From JBGTFE01 sp036403235 (GTDB lineage Bacteria > Acidobacteriota > Blastocatellia > Pyrinomonadales > Pyrinomonadaceae), in contig DASWRI010000084.1 of the NCBI GenBank assembly GCA_036403235.1, forward strand, positions 27,352 through 91,351: a stretch of DNA of 64,000 nt. Reading direction: 5' to 3'. Below the pieces are notes generated by a model. That model saw nothing but the letters and a program-made list of their open reading frames with translations, was not told the DNA's origin and ran no database searches. Positions 34,232 through 43,084 of the stretch are shown here, piece after piece. The position numbers were made by a program, and so were the translations under genes. Within the stretch, counting starts at the first letter, position 1. Every line of letters begins with the position of its first letter.

Positions 34232-34906
34232 TCACTGTATTTTTTGCCACTGGTTCGGCATTATGTGATGACTTCCCCAGTTAAAGCCGGCGTTTGTGCG
34301 GGCGTCGTGGGAAGAGACGCGAATGGCCAGAAGCGCGCCGTAACCGTCGCCGGGTTTCGAGTCAATCCACCAGCCGGCGCTCGCGTCCCAGACCTTTATT
34401 TCGCGGTCGCGCACCAGAATCGCGCAGCCTTCGTGATAAATCAAATCGTTGTCAATCCAGCGGAGCTGCGAATCGCCGTTTTCGCTCCAGCTGCAAGACC
34501 ATTGGCTGGTCGCAACTTCGGAAAATCTCTGAATCAGCTGCACGCGAAAGCTTTTGACGACGCGCGTGGTAAAAACTTCGTGCGCGAGAGCGGCCAGCGC
34601 GCCGCAATCGAGCGTGTTTTTACGCACGGCTTCGCACCAGAAAATCGGGAACGACGACGCGCCCCAGTTAAATTTCTGCCGCAGCCAGCGCGGGCCGGTA
34701 AAAACATTTCCGCCGTTGAGCTCGGAAAAATCCGTCGCCATTACCCACTCGCGCGCCATTTCGCAGCACAATTCGCCGTGATGCGAGATTTGCGACGGAT
34801 GCCAGTCTTTCCATTTGTCGAAAACTTCGACGGTTTTCAATAAACCGCTTCCGTTTGTTTCAATTACACTTGTGTCTTTTATTTTACTAACCGCGTCCAA
34901 AAACAT
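34232..34906 (-). CDS. Transglutaminase-like (papain-fold) protein of the oxygenase locus
   Basis: The protein has 224 residues. Its core shows a catalytic-triad layout of the transglutaminase class: Cys101 in LDCGALAALAHE at a helix start, His158 in IYHEGCAILV, and Asp174 in KVWDASAGWW, in the expected order and spacing. Transglutaminase-like enzymes cleave or form amide bonds. The N-terminal part is rich in Trp and charged residues. The gene overlaps the end of the ATP-grasp/decarboxylase gene by 20 bases, so the two are coupled. Activity (hydrolase or transferase) cannot be told from sequence. Confidence 0.6.
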   Translation of the reverse strand: MFLDAVSKIKDTSVIETNGSGLLKTVEVFDKWKDWHPSQISHHGELCCEMAREWVMATDFSELNGGNVFTGPRWLRQKFNWGASSFPIFWCEAVRKNTLDCGALAALAHEVFTTRVVKSFRVQLIQRFSEVATSQWSCSWSENGDSQLRWIDNDLIYHEGCAILVRDREIKVWDASAGWWIDSKPGDGYGALLAIRVSSHDARTNAGFNWGSHHIMPNQWQKIQ

Positions 34907-37151
34907 AACTCATACTCCTATCGTAAGCTCCGGCGTCGCAGAAGACGAGAATGTCGCCGACCTGCGCCGTTTCGGGCAATTCCACATTCGAGGCAACAAT
35001 GTCGTGCTCCATACACAGCCGGCCGAGCAGCTGCGTTTTGCCCCGGTTTAGAGATTTCCAATCTCCGCCCGCCGTATCTTTGCACAAAATCCGGTGCGGG
35101 TAGAAAAAATACATCGGTAATTCGGCAATCGAGCCGTCGACGACGACTTCCTTAGCCTCGCCGAAAGCGTTTCTGATTTCCAGAATCTGCATCGCGACCG
35201 CCATCGAAGGCTGTGCCAGCGCTTTGCCCGGCTCGGAAAAGATTTGTTTGACGTTCGGCAGAAATTCGGGAATCATCTCGATTGCTTTTCTAAATTTTTC
35301 GCCCGCGTTTTTCTGCAAATCTTCGGGAAACCAGCCGCCGCCGATGTCCAAAACTTCGATGAGCCGGCCGGCCAGCGCTTCAATCGAGCCGCACCAGCGG
35401 AGCATCGATTCGAACAGATGCCACCACTGCCCGACGCCGACGTTGCTGCTCGCCATATGAAAATGAACGCCGAACTTGCATCCGCGCGGGAGACGCCGAA
35501 TCGCTTCGATTAATTTCTGGAAAACTTCGGGCGTATCGACCGGAATTCCGAAACGCGAGTGAATATTCGGCGTTCTCAGGCGCACGCCGAGAAAACTCGT
35601 CTTCAGCTCGCCGCTTTCGACGCCTTCGATAACGCGATTTAATTCTTCAATCGAATCGCAAAAAATGCTGTACAGCGCGCCTTCGGGCAGATTTTCCTTT
35701 TGCCACCATTTTCCCGGCCCGTTTAAAATCACCTGTTCGGGACGGAAGCCGACCGATAGCGCTTTTTGCACTTCCAGAAGACTGATTGCCTCGGCGAAAA
35801 AGCCCGATTCGAGAGCGAGCCTGATAAGCCGCTCGTCCGGATTTGTCTTGATGCTGTAAGCGTTATTGACCTTTATTTCCGGCGTCGCGAGCGCGGCGGC
35901 GAGCGCGGCGGCCTTGCTGAAATATTCGGCGGCCGTATTTTTGAGAAAAAGACTCGCCGGAGTCTGCATCTCGTCGAAATCCAATTCCCTCAAATCGTCG
36001 ATAAACGTCGGCGGAACGTGTGCCGACTGCGGCTTTGTCTGTTGTTCTTTTCCGTTTTCATTTTCGGGAAAATCGAGGTCGTGCAGCCGACCGGCAAACT
36101 GGACGAGTCCCGACGGGTGTTTTAAGGAATGGCCGATTCTTCCGCCCAACGGCTCGGGCAGCGGCGGCAGAGGAAATTCCGAGCGAACCGGAACTTCGAG
36201 CACGACGCGCGTAAATTCTTCGCCCGTCGCAATCGATTTTTGCGCCTTGACGCCGGTTGCGCCTTCGACCAGCGCCGCCGGAATATTTCTTCCGGTAATC
36301 GTCGCGCCGTGAATCCATGCGGGAAAACGCGGATTCCATTCGAGCAGCCAGAGCTGATTTCCGGCGTCGCGCACCATTTCCAGCTCGGCGCCGCCCGTCC
36401 AATTTATTTTGCGTATGATTTCGCGCAGAGTCTCGCGGATTCCGTCTTCCACCTCGGAAACGTCGCCCGCCCACGTTTTGCTCAGTTCGGTCAAATCGCG
36501 TTTTCGCATCCGCACGCAGTCGAGCAACTCGCCTTTGTAAGCCGCCAGCGTGATTGATTCCTCATAGCCCGAAACGTGCTCCTGGAGAAAAAGCTTTTCC
36601 GTCGCCCAGGCGCTCGTAAGAATGTTTCGCATCTCCTCGAAACGCGACCACGTCTCGGTCTTGACGGCTTCGTAATACGGGCCTTTGAGCCAGACTTTCC
36701 AATCGTGCTCGCGGCAGAATGCGTGCAAATCCCAATCGGAAATCTCGGTCGTCACAAAGGTCGGAATTTTTACGGGCAACCCGGCGTGCGCCGGGATTGC
36801 GGGCTTTCCGACCTGCATCATCGCTGAAAGCGGCGCCGTCAGCAGATTCGGATGACCTTCGGGCAAAAGATTTGCGAGCCACATAATCTCCAAATCGATG
36901 CTCGAAATCCATAATCCGCCGTCGTCCAGAACTTTTTTGATGTCTTCGGCATGAGTCGTCAGATTCAGCTCGTCCCACGGACGCTGAAGCCAGATTTCGT
37001 CAAAATCCTGCCAGTGAATCCCCGAGCATCGATTCGAATATTCGACGCCGATGAGTGTTGCGCGCGGGTAAGCCTGACGCAGCGAGCGGGCGATTCCGAC
37101 GCCCGGCTGCGGATTTGTTCCCGAATAAAGTCCGCTAATGTAAATCTTCAT
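34887..37151 (-). CDS. ATP-grasp ligase fused to a PLP (ornithine/DAP-type) decarboxylase
   Basis: The start is placed at ATG 37151 (MKIYISGLYSG; 754 residues). The N-terminal half is an ATP-grasp enzyme (about residues 1-330) with a late metal-binding segment LLEWNPRF. A short linker leads to a fold-III PLP decarboxylase (about 390-754) with the PLP lysine in NAYSIKTN (Lys435), an HFHMASS loop, the LDIGGGWF glycine loop, EPGKALA and the C-terminal CDAGAYDRS motif. One chain could ligate an amino acid or peptide and decarboxylate a basic or dicarboxylic amino acid. No pathway with this fusion is known to me. It is 48 bases after the oxygenase gene at 37200, with which it probably forms an operon. 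Confidence 0.85.
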   Translation of the reverse strand: MKIYISGLYSGTNPQPGVGIARSLRQAYPRATLIGVEYSNRCSGIHWQDFDEIWLQRPWDELNLTTHAEDIKKVLDDGGLWISSIDLEIMWLANLLPEGHPNLLTAPLSAMMQVGKPAIPAHAGLPVKIPTFVTTEISDWDLHAFCREHDWKVWLKGPYYEAVKTETWSRFEEMRNILTSAWATEKLFLQEHVSGYEESITLAAYKGELLDCVRMRKRDLTELSKTWAGDVSEVEDGIRETLREIIRKINWTGGAELEMVRDAGNQLWLLEWNPRFPAWIHGATITGRNIPAALVEGATGVKAQKSIATGEEFTRVVLEVPVRSEFPLPPLPEPLGGRIGHSLKHPSGLVQFAGRLHDLDFPENENGKEQQTKPQSAHVPPTFIDDLRELDFDEMQTPASLFLKNTAAEYFSKAAALAAALATPEIKVNNAYSIKTNPDERLIRLALESGFFAEAISLLEVQKALSVGFRPEQVILNGPGKWWQKENLPEGALYSIFCDSIEELNRVIEGVESGELKTSFLGVRLRTPNIHSRFGIPVDTPEVFQKLIEAIRRLPRGCKFGVHFHMASSNVGVGQWWHLFESMLRWCGSIEALAGRLIEVLDIGGGWFPEDLQKNAGEKFRKAIEMIPEFLPNVKQIFSEPGKALAQPSMAVAMQILEIRNAFGEAKEVVVDGSIAELPMYFFYPHRILCKDTAGGDWKSLNRGKTQLLGRLCMEHDIVASNVELPETAQVGDILVFCDAGAYDRSMSYVFGRG

Positions 37152-37199
37152 AATTTCTTCAAAAAGTCGAAAGTCCGATATCAATCTGAATGAATCAAT

Positions 37200-37997
37200 T
37201 TAACTTTTGACTTTCAACCTTCGACTACCGTTTGTATTTTCAACGCTCGCCCAAAACGAAGGCGTCGACGCCAAATTAATTTCGGGCGTCGGAATTTGCT
37301 TTCTAAATTCGTCGGTAAATCTGCCGTCGACGCGAATGCTGAAAGACAAACCGTCAATCGCTTCGCTGCCGTGAAACTGGTTGACCGAATCAAACCACGC
37401 GCTGTAGCCCTCGATGTATTTTTTCTCGCCTGTTTCGTGGTTAAGCATATAAAAAGGCTTTTTCAAATTTGTCCGAAACCATATAAATTCGTGCAGAATA
37501 TCCGTTTCGACGTGGTCGCGATGCGCCGGCACCTGGCGCCGGACGTTGTCATACATAATCAGCATTCTGCCCGTCGCCTCAAACGGCAAAGTTCGTATAA
37601 AATCCATCAAAAGCGCAAACTCGTTGGCCGCCTCGGTCGGATGCCAGAGCTCCGTGTTATCGAGGTCGAAATAGCTGTCCGGTTTTTCCGAATAAGCCAG
37701 ATAAATCATCCGCGAGCCGGGCCGGTCAGGAATCGAGTTGTCCAATTTATACGGCCCGGTGTAAAACTTATAATCGCCCTGCGCCGCCAGACGACGTTTG
37801 AGTCTCTGCGTAATATAACCGTCGAGCGCGCGCAGCCGCTCGACGTCGATAAACTCGTCTAAGGATTTATAACTCGGATATGTGATGCGCGAATCAAACG
37901 CTTCAAAGACGAGCGTATCTTCGGCCAACGATGCGGTCAGGATTCGCTCGTCGGTCTGCATCTCGCTTAAAACAATTTCCGCTTCCGTTTTACTCAT
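37200..37997 (-). CDS. Fe(II)/2-oxoglutarate oxygenase-like protein, copy 1
   Basis: The protein has 265 residues. The core has a double-stranded beta-helix metal site: H159-x-D161 in VPAHRDHVET, His209 in NQFHGSEA and Arg222 in SFSIRVDG. This is the facial triad plus 2-oxoglutarate-binding Arg of Asp/Asn hydroxylase or phytanoyl-type enzymes. It is a close paralogue of the gene at 38029-38733; long stretches, such as the one around PFEATGRMLI and YSAWFDSVNQFHGSEAIDG, are almost identical. The pair probably hydroxylate related amino-acid or peptide substrates made by the adjacent enzymes. The target is inferred only. Confidence 0.78.
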   Translation of the reverse strand: MSKTEAEIVLSEMQTDERILTASLAEDTLVFEAFDSRITYPSYKSLDEFIDVERLRALDGYITQRLKRRLAAQGDYKFYTGPYKLDNSIPDRPGSRMIYLAYSEKPDSYFDLDNTELWHPTEAANEFALLMDFIRTLPFEATGRMLIMYDNVRRQVPAHRDHVETDILHEFIWFRTNLKKPFYMLNHETGEKKYIEGYSAWFDSVNQFHGSEAIDGLSFSIRVDGRFTDEFRKQIPTPEINLASTPSFWASVENTNGSRRLKVKS

Positions 37998-38028
37998 ATA
38001 AAAAGTTTCAAACTTATCTCGCCGCTCA

Positions 38029-38733
38029 TTAAATACAAGCCCAGAGAGCGGGCGTTGACGCCAAATTCGTTTCGGGCGTCGGAATTAGTTTTCTAAATTC
38101 GTCGGTAAATCTGCCGTCGACGCGGATGCTGAAAGACAGTCCGTCAATCGCTTCGCTGCCGTGAAATTGGTTGACCGCGTCAAACCAAGCGCTGTAGCTC
38201 TCGATGTATTTTTTCTCTCTCGTTTCGTGATTCAGCGCGTAAAAAGGTTTTCGCAAATTCGTTCGAAACCAGACAAATTCGTTGCAGACGCCAGTTTCGA
38301 GATGGTCGCGGTGCGGCGGAACGGCTTTTCCCGCGTCGTCGTAAATAATCAGCATTCTGCCCGTCGTCTCGAACGGCAAAGTTCGTATAAAACCCATCAG
38401 TTCCGAAAACTCCTCGGCCGCTTCGGTCAGATGCCAAAGCTCGGCCCGGTCGAGGTCGAGATAGTTATAAGGCGTGTCGGAACTTGTGCGCGAGAGCCAG
38501 ATTTCGCGCACGCCGGGCTGATACGGCATCTCGTCGTCGAGCCGATGCAGATTTAAGAAATAATCGTCCTTTTCGGCTTTAATATGGTCGTTTATACGCT
38601 CGGTGATATAGCCGTCGAGCGCGCGCAGGCGCGGAACGTCGATAAATTCGTCCAGAGATTTGTAACACGGATAGGTGATGCGCGAATCGACTTTTGCCTT
38701 CTTAAAATCGTTTCCGGCAGAAACTTTTTCCAC
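38029..38733 (-). CDS. Fe(II)/2-oxoglutarate oxygenase-like protein, copy 2
   Basis: The protein has 234 residues and is a paralogue of the gene at 37200. The metal motif (PPHRDHLET), the distal His (NQFHGSEA) and the Arg (SFSIRVDG) are all kept. It lacks the 25-residue N-terminal extension of the first copy. It lies 31 bases upstream of copy 1 and starts the leftward run of the locus. Retention of the full triad in both copies argues for two active enzymes with different substrates. Confidence 0.78.
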   Translation of the reverse strand: MEKVSAGNDFKKAKVDSRITYPCYKSLDEFIDVPRLRALDGYITERINDHIKAEKDDYFLNLHRLDDEMPYQPGVREIWLSRTSSDTPYNYLDLDRAELWHLTEAAEEFSELMGFIRTLPFETTGRMLIIYDDAGKAVPPHRDHLETGVCNEFVWFRTNLRKPFYALNHETREKKYIESYSAWFDAVNQFHGSEAIDGLSFSIRVDGRFTDEFRKLIPTPETNLASTPALWACI

Positions 38734-38867
38734 TATTTCTTTCTCCTTCCCTCGCTCGTTCTTTTCCCTGCGTTTTTTGTGCTTTTTCGCTAAAAAAACT
38801 TCTTTTCGTTCGCACGAAATTTTTTATAAATTTATCTTTTCCGAACTTTAACGTCTGTCTGCTGGGT

Positions 38868-38898
38868 TACATTATTTATTTTTAGAGTTTTTTATAAT
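38868..38898 (+). promoter_or_regulatory. Candidate promoter of the TauD-like gene
   Basis: A perfect TATAAT (38893-38898) lies 54 bases before the ATG at 38952. A weak TTACAT-like -35 box sits 19 bases upstream. The divergent leftward run starts at 38733, so this intergenic stretch may hold promoters for both directions. Confidence 0.35.
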
Positions 38899-38951
38899 AG
38901 TCCCGGTTCTCAGGTTTTCACCGGTTAATAAAGGATTTGGGAAATTAGATT

Positions 38952-39890
38952 ATGGCAAGAATTAGTTTCTTAAACGCTCGGCAATCCCCGCTGGTTATCG
39001 AACCCGCACCGGCCAGTTTTGATGCGCTGATTGAGACGGTTTTCAGCAACCGGCAGTTTTTTCGCGAGAAGCTGCTCGCTCACGGAGTTTTGCTTTTTCG
39101 CGGTTATCAGGTCGATACGATTACAAAATTCGAGCGTTTCGTGCGGCTTTTTTCCGGCCGGGAGCTTTTTAGATACGCGGGCGGAGTCTCACCGCGTCTG
39201 GCTTTGAGCAAGGGCGTTTATACCTCGACCGAATACCCGGCGCAGCTCACGCTTTCGCTGCACAACGAACTGTCTTACGCCGACGCGTTTCCCGCTCATC
39301 TTTATTTTTGCTGCCTGACCGCGCCCGCAAGCGGCGGCGAGACGACGCTCGGAGACAGCCGCCGGATTCTGCAGAAAATCGACCGCAACGTCGTCGAAAT
39401 GTTCCGGCAAAAGAAAATCTGCTATATTCGCAATCTTCAGGCCGAAAAAGGCTCGGGCTACTCGTGGCAGGAAGCTTTTGAGACTGATTGCCCGATTGTC
39501 GCCGAAAATCACTGTCGCCGCATCGGAGCACAAATTCAGTGGAAATCAGGCGGCGGCCTGCGGCTAAAACAAATTCGCCCCGCCACGCTGACGCACCCGA
39601 TTACCGGCGAGGAAGTTTGGTTTAATCAAGCCGACGGCTTTCATCCGAGCAATCTCGGCGAAGACGTTTATCAAACGCTCGACGAGGAAGAATTGCGTCT
39701 CAACTGCTCGTTCGGCGACGGCTCGCCGATTGATTTGGAAATTTTGCGGCATATTCGCGCGGTTCTGCACGAAGAGATGATTCCGCACAAATGGCAGGCG
39801 GGCGACGTTCTCGTTTTGGACAATATTCTGGCGGCGCACGGCCGGATGCCTTTTTCGGGCGAGCGGCGAATATCTCTGGCGATGACGTAA
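38952..39890 (+). CDS. TauD/TfdA-family Fe(II)/2-oxoglutarate dioxygenase
   Basis: The protein has 312 residues with the TauD/TfdA fold. The metal site is H104-x-E106 in LSLHNELSYADAFP (Glu instead of the common Asp) with distal His296 in NILAAHGRMPFSG and Arg305/306 for 2-oxoglutarate. HxE is known in SyrP- and clavaminate-synthase-like members that modify amino acids in natural products. It is divergent from the oxygenase/ATP-grasp run and is probably part of the same locus. A hairpin terminator follows the stop after 5 bases. Confidence 0.82.
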   Translation: MARISFLNARQSPLVIEPAPASFDALIETVFSNRQFFREKLLAHGVLLFRGYQVDTITKFERFVRLFSGRELFRYAGGVSPRLALSKGVYTSTEYPAQLTLSLHNELSYADAFPAHLYFCCLTAPASGGETTLGDSRRILQKIDRNVVEMFRQKKICYIRNLQAEKGSGYSWQEAFETDCPIVAENHCRRIGAQIQWKSGGGLRLKQIRPATLTHPITGEEVWFNQADGFHPSNLGEDVYQTLDEEELRLNCSFGDGSPIDLEILRHIRAVLHEEMIPHKWQAGDVLVLDNILAAHGRMPFSGERRISLAMT

Positions 39891-39895
39891 AAAAA

Positions 39896-39917
39896 ATGCC
39901 GCAAAAAAATGCGGCAT
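39896..39917 (+). terminator. Hairpin terminator after the TauD-like gene
   Basis: atgccgca and tgcggcat pair around six A residues. It lies directly after the stop at 39890. No U-run follows, so termination strength is uncertain. Confidence 0.6.
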
Positions 39918-40221
39918 CAATCTTCGAAATCGAAGCAAATTCAGGAAAGTAGGTTACATTAAAGAAAGATTTCTACAAAAAACTTCAGAAGTTTTACCGT
40001 TTATTTCCTTTGTCAAAAAGCTGATTAAATGAACGCGCTGCAGCGCTAAAAACGAGAGCGAAATCAAAGCAAGTCTCTAATTTCAAAAAGTCTTGCGAAA
40101 TTATTCCGAATCTTCTCGAAACAAAATTGATTTTAAAGACTTATTCGGCGCCTGAAATTCGCCTTCGTTTCGCGTTACAGCACATTCATTTAATCATTCA
40201 AAAAACTCGTTTTTCCGTAAT
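39918..40221. other. Intergenic stretch, nothing clear
   Basis: This AT-rich stretch lies between the convergent TauD-like gene and the Crp-like gene. I see no protein-like frame, no strong hairpin and no repeat array in it. Confidence 0.4.
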
Positions 40222-41067
40222 CTACATTACATTCCAGGCAATTTTATGAATCACGCCGTAACATTCGCAGGCCGAATTTTCCAGCTTTTCACGGTCGGTG
40301 ATGGAGATTTTTCCGCGAATGTAATTGATGATTTTTTTCCGGCGCAAAGTCTGCGCAATCTGGGTCACGCTCGGGCGATGGACGCCGAGCAGCCGCGCGA
40401 TTTGCTCCTGCGTCATCGGAACGCGCGGGTTTTTGTTGCGGTCTTGAAGCATCAAAAGCCAGCTGCAAAAACGCTGCTCGACCGTATGATAGCTGTTGCA
40501 TATGACGCGCTGGGAAATCTGCCCGATATAATTATTGATGTAATCGAGAAACGCGGCGTGCAGCTCGCCGCCGCAGATAAATTCGTCCTTAAGAATGAGC
40601 GTGTTTATTTTCAGAGCCGTTCCGGCGACCGAAATCTGCGTCCAGTTGGCCGCATGCTGCCCGTTAAAAATGGCCGAAAGCCCGATGACGCCTTCGCGGC
40701 CCGTCATCGCTATCTCGACGGTTCGGCCGTCTTCGAGAATCTGAAACTCGGACATGACGGCCGTTTCAGGAAAATATATAAATTCAATCGCGTCGTCCGG
40801 CTGGTAGACGTATTCGTCGCCGGCAAATTCGACTCTTTCGAGAAAAGGCAAAAGTTTGGCCAATTCGTTGTTAGACAGCGATTCGAGCAGATGGTTGGCC
40901 GTAAATCTTTTGTGCGGCGAAGCGGCCTCGGCTATTTTTTGTCGACGGCTGTCGGCCATCCACCGCCTGATTTTTTCCGCCGTGTTCTGCAGAGATTTTT
41001 CGCCGGCGCTTTTTGAGCCGGCATCGTTCGGCAGATAGCCGTTTTTGATACTAAGTATATTGTTCAT
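40222..41067 (-). CDS. Crp/Fnr-family transcriptional regulator
   Basis: The protein has 281 residues. A cyclic-nucleotide-binding-like beta-roll domain (about residues 60-190) is followed by a C-terminal winged helix-turn-helix (about 210-265) with MTQEQIARLLGVHRPSVTQIAQTLR as the recognition unit. The Fe-S cysteines of Fnr are not present. The N-terminus has an unusual 55-residue extension. The ribosome-binding site AAGGGGGA is 7 bases before the ATG. The gene is followed leftward by the intergenic stretch, and its targets are unknown. Confidence 0.85.
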   Translation of the reverse strand: MNNILSIKNGYLPNDAGSKSAGEKSLQNTAEKIRRWMADSRRQKIAEAASPHKRFTANHLLESLSNNELAKLLPFLERVEFAGDEYVYQPDDAIEFIYFPETAVMSEFQILEDGRTVEIAMTGREGVIGLSAIFNGQHAANWTQISVAGTALKINTLILKDEFICGGELHAAFLDYINNYIGQISQRVICNSYHTVEQRFCSWLLMLQDRNKNPRVPMTQEQIARLLGVHRPSVTQIAQTLRRKKIINYIRGKISITDREKLENSACECYGVIHKIAWNVM

Positions 41068-41112
41068 TATTTCCCCCTTGTTATTTAAATTTTAACTGCA
41101 AATTTAATAAAT

Positions 41113-41463
41113 CTAAATTTTTCTAATATCGACAATGACGAGCCGCGCCGAGCTGCCGAATCCGTTTTCCGAGACGCGGACGAGCATCACCCGCATCGGG
41201 ACGGCGTTTTCCTCAAAGCGAAAATCGAAATTGAAATTTTCAATCGAGCTTGACCCTTTGACGAAATACATAAACCGGCGGCGAAAATCATCGACGTTTT
41301 CAAACGCCGCGACTTCGTCGAAAAAGTTGTGCCCGACGACGCCCGGCTCAGTTTCAAACATCTCTTTGTTTTTTCGCAAACGCGAATAAATGATTGTGCC
41401 TTCGGCGTCCAGTTCAAAAAGTCCGCCCAAATCTTTTGCTGTCAGTACCGGCGCGAGATTCAT
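41113..41463 (-). CDS. Single-domain PAS protein
   Basis: The protein has 116 residues and one PAS/PYP-like fold: the DAEGTIIYSR strand, the GHNFFDEVAAF helix segment (as in PYP), then beta strands ending ARLVIVDIRKI. It has no output domain. The start overlaps the stop of the receiver protein gene by 4 bases (ATGA), so the two are translated together. It may modulate or dock to that receiver. Confidence 0.75.
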   Translation of the reverse strand: MNLAPVLTAKDLGGLFELDAEGTIIYSRLRKNKEMFETEPGVVGHNFFDEVAAFENVDDFRRRFMYFVKGSSSIENFNFDFRFEENAVPMRVMLVRVSENGFGSSARLVIVDIRKI

Positions 41464-41981
41464 AAAACTTTTCCGTCCCCTTTATCTTTTTTGCTGATAA
41501 TTTTTTCCAGACAATCTTCGAGCAAATCGAAATCGACCGGCTTGACCAGAAAATCTTCCGCTCCGAGCGACAGCGCGAGATTGCGAAAACGCGGCTGCGC
41601 GTGACCGGAAATTAAAACAATCGGTAAATTTGCGAGAATGTCGTTTTGACGTATCCGCTGCATTTTTTTCATATTCTCGACGAACGGCAGCGTCGTATCC
41701 ATCAAAATCAAGCTCGGACGAACGTGCTCGGCGACAAAAATCAGCTCATCGTAATTTTCGGCCGTTTCGACGCGGTAATGCCACATCTCGAGCAGAGTCT
41801 TAAACAAAAAGCGCGTGTCCGGCTCGCGGCTCAAAATCAAAACAAGTTCTTTTTTATCTATTTGCGAAGACTGCGAAGTATTATTTACCGACGAATCCGA
41901 CGGCATTTCAGGGAAAGGTAAGCCTGTAGTGATGGGCAACATAAAACCATTTGCATTCAGGGGGTGAATTGCTAACCTCAT
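41460..41981 (-). CDS. Response-regulator receiver protein
   Basis: The protein has 173 residues: an N-terminal tail of about 48 residues and a REC domain with the phosphoacceptor Asp in LILMDTTLP and the conserved Lys in LVKPVDFD. The usual acidic pair near the start of the domain is reduced to a single Asp (SREPD), and there is no output domain. It is coupled to the PAS protein gene. Confidence 0.8.
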   Translation of the reverse strand: MRLAIHPLNANGFMLPITTGLPFPEMPSDSSVNNTSQSSQIDKKELVLILSREPDTRFLFKTLLEMWHYRVETAENYDELIFVAEHVRPSLILMDTTLPFVENMKKMQRIRQNDILANLPIVLISGHAQPRFRNLALSLGAEDFLVKPVDFDLLEDCLEKIISKKDKGDGKVL

Positions 41982-42210
41982 TTGTAATTTTTTCGAGAAG
42001 CGCTTTAATATTCAAACTTCTCATCCTTCCCTCTTGTTCGTTCTTCGGTCAGATATTTGCATCTTCGATAAACAATCCGCAATTCCGCGCGTTCCTTCTC
42101 AGACCAAATTTATTTACCGACCTAACTAATATTTAGCTACTATTACACAGGCAGTTTGGGAAAAATATAAGGAAATTGGGAAATTTTATTAGGGAAAATC
42201 CCTAGAATGA
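41982..42210. other. Intergenic stretch without a clear signal
   Basis: This AT-rich stretch precedes the receiver gene on its upstream side. I see no promoter boxes of high quality and no frame; a hairpin region follows at 42211. Confidence 0.35.
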
Positions 42211-42317
42211 TAGTGAAAAGTAAAAAGTGAGAGATTGAGAATAGATTTTAGGGATTAGCAAAAATCTGTCCGCTAACATCTAAAATCTATTCTTTCTAAC
42301 TATTCACTTTTCACTAA
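42211..42317. repeat. Nested inverted repeat with AGTGAAA words
   Basis: Outer arms tagtgaaaagt (42212-42222) and acttttcacta (42307-42317) enclose a 14-bp perfect inner stem, agaatagattttag (42239-42252) with ctaaaatctattct (42281-42294). It covers the region downstream of the NarL-type regulator gene. Confidence 0.8.
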
Positions 42318-42318
42318 A

Positions 42319-42969
42319 TTAATTATCTTGCAGCCAGCCCTGGAGAATGGCGTAGCGGACGATATCGATGCGGCTGCGGATATCGAGTTTGCGCATCGCG
42401 TTGGCCTTGTGCGCCTCGACGGTTTTGACGCTGATGTTCATTTTGGCGGCGATTTCCTTGTTGCTGTAGCCCCACGCAATCATTCGCAAAACTTCGGCTT
42501 CGCGGTCGGTCAAATCGCCCTTTCGCTCGCCGCGCAGAACCGAACGGCTCGCGTAGCCGCCGAATAATTTGTTCGTCAGCGCCGGGTCGAGATAAGAATT
42601 CCCCTCGGAGATGATGCGGATGGCGCGAATCAGTTCGGTCGGCGCACTTTGTTTGAGAACGTAGCCGGACGCGCCCGCTTCAATCAACTGCTGGAGATAG
42701 GCGTCGTCGGTGTGACGCGTCAGGGTCAGAACTTTGACGTTCGGGCACACCTGTTTAAGACGGCGCGTCGCCTTCAAACCGTTGAGCTCGGGCATCGAGA
42801 TATCCATCACGATAATGTCGGGCGCAAGCTTCTGCACTTCCTTTATCGCGGCGCTCCCGTTGTCAGCCTCGCCGATAACTTCCATATCGGGCTGCGAATT
42901 GACGAGCAGCTTGATGCCTTCGCGAACCGTCAGATGGTCTTCGGCGAGAACGATTCTGAGCTTTTCCAT
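42319..42969 (-). CDS. NarL/FixJ-family response regulator
   Basis: I use the ATG at 42969; a TTG two codons earlier is possible. The 216-residue protein has a receiver domain with acidic residues AEDH, the phosphoacceptor Asp in IIVMDISMPEL and Lys in YVLKQS, and a C-terminal LuxR-type helix-turn-helix with DREAEVLRMIAWGYSNKEIA and VEAHKANAMRKL. It is probably the partner of the CheB-CheR-PAS histidine kinase encoded upstream (43273-47670), whose HisKA_3-type phosphoacceptor helix is of the NarL-partner class. Confidence 0.88.
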   Translation of the reverse strand: MEKLRIVLAEDHLTVREGIKLLVNSQPDMEVIGEADNGSAAIKEVQKLAPDIIVMDISMPELNGLKATRRLKQVCPNVKVLTLTRHTDDAYLQQLIEAGASGYVLKQSAPTELIRAIRIISEGNSYLDPALTNKLFGGYASRSVLRGERKGDLTDREAEVLRMIAWGYSNKEIAAKMNISVKTVEAHKANAMRKLDIRSRIDIVRYAILQGWLQDN

Positions 42970-43042
42970 AAACAAAGTATAGATTACGAATTACTAATTA
43001 TGAAAGACGAATAAAAAAAACATTTTCGACATTCGCAATTCT

Positions 43043-43077
43043 TAATTAAAAAAGAGACTCGAAATCTCAAGTCTCTT
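43043..43077 (-). terminator. Intrinsic terminator-like hairpin before the NarL-type gene
   Basis: Leftward, AAGAGACT pairs with AGTCTCTT around a 10-base loop, and TTTTTAATT follows. It sits between the kinase stop and the regulator start, so it could act as an attenuator for the regulator or as the end of a small RNA. Confidence 0.6.
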
Positions 43078-43084
43078 ATACTTT

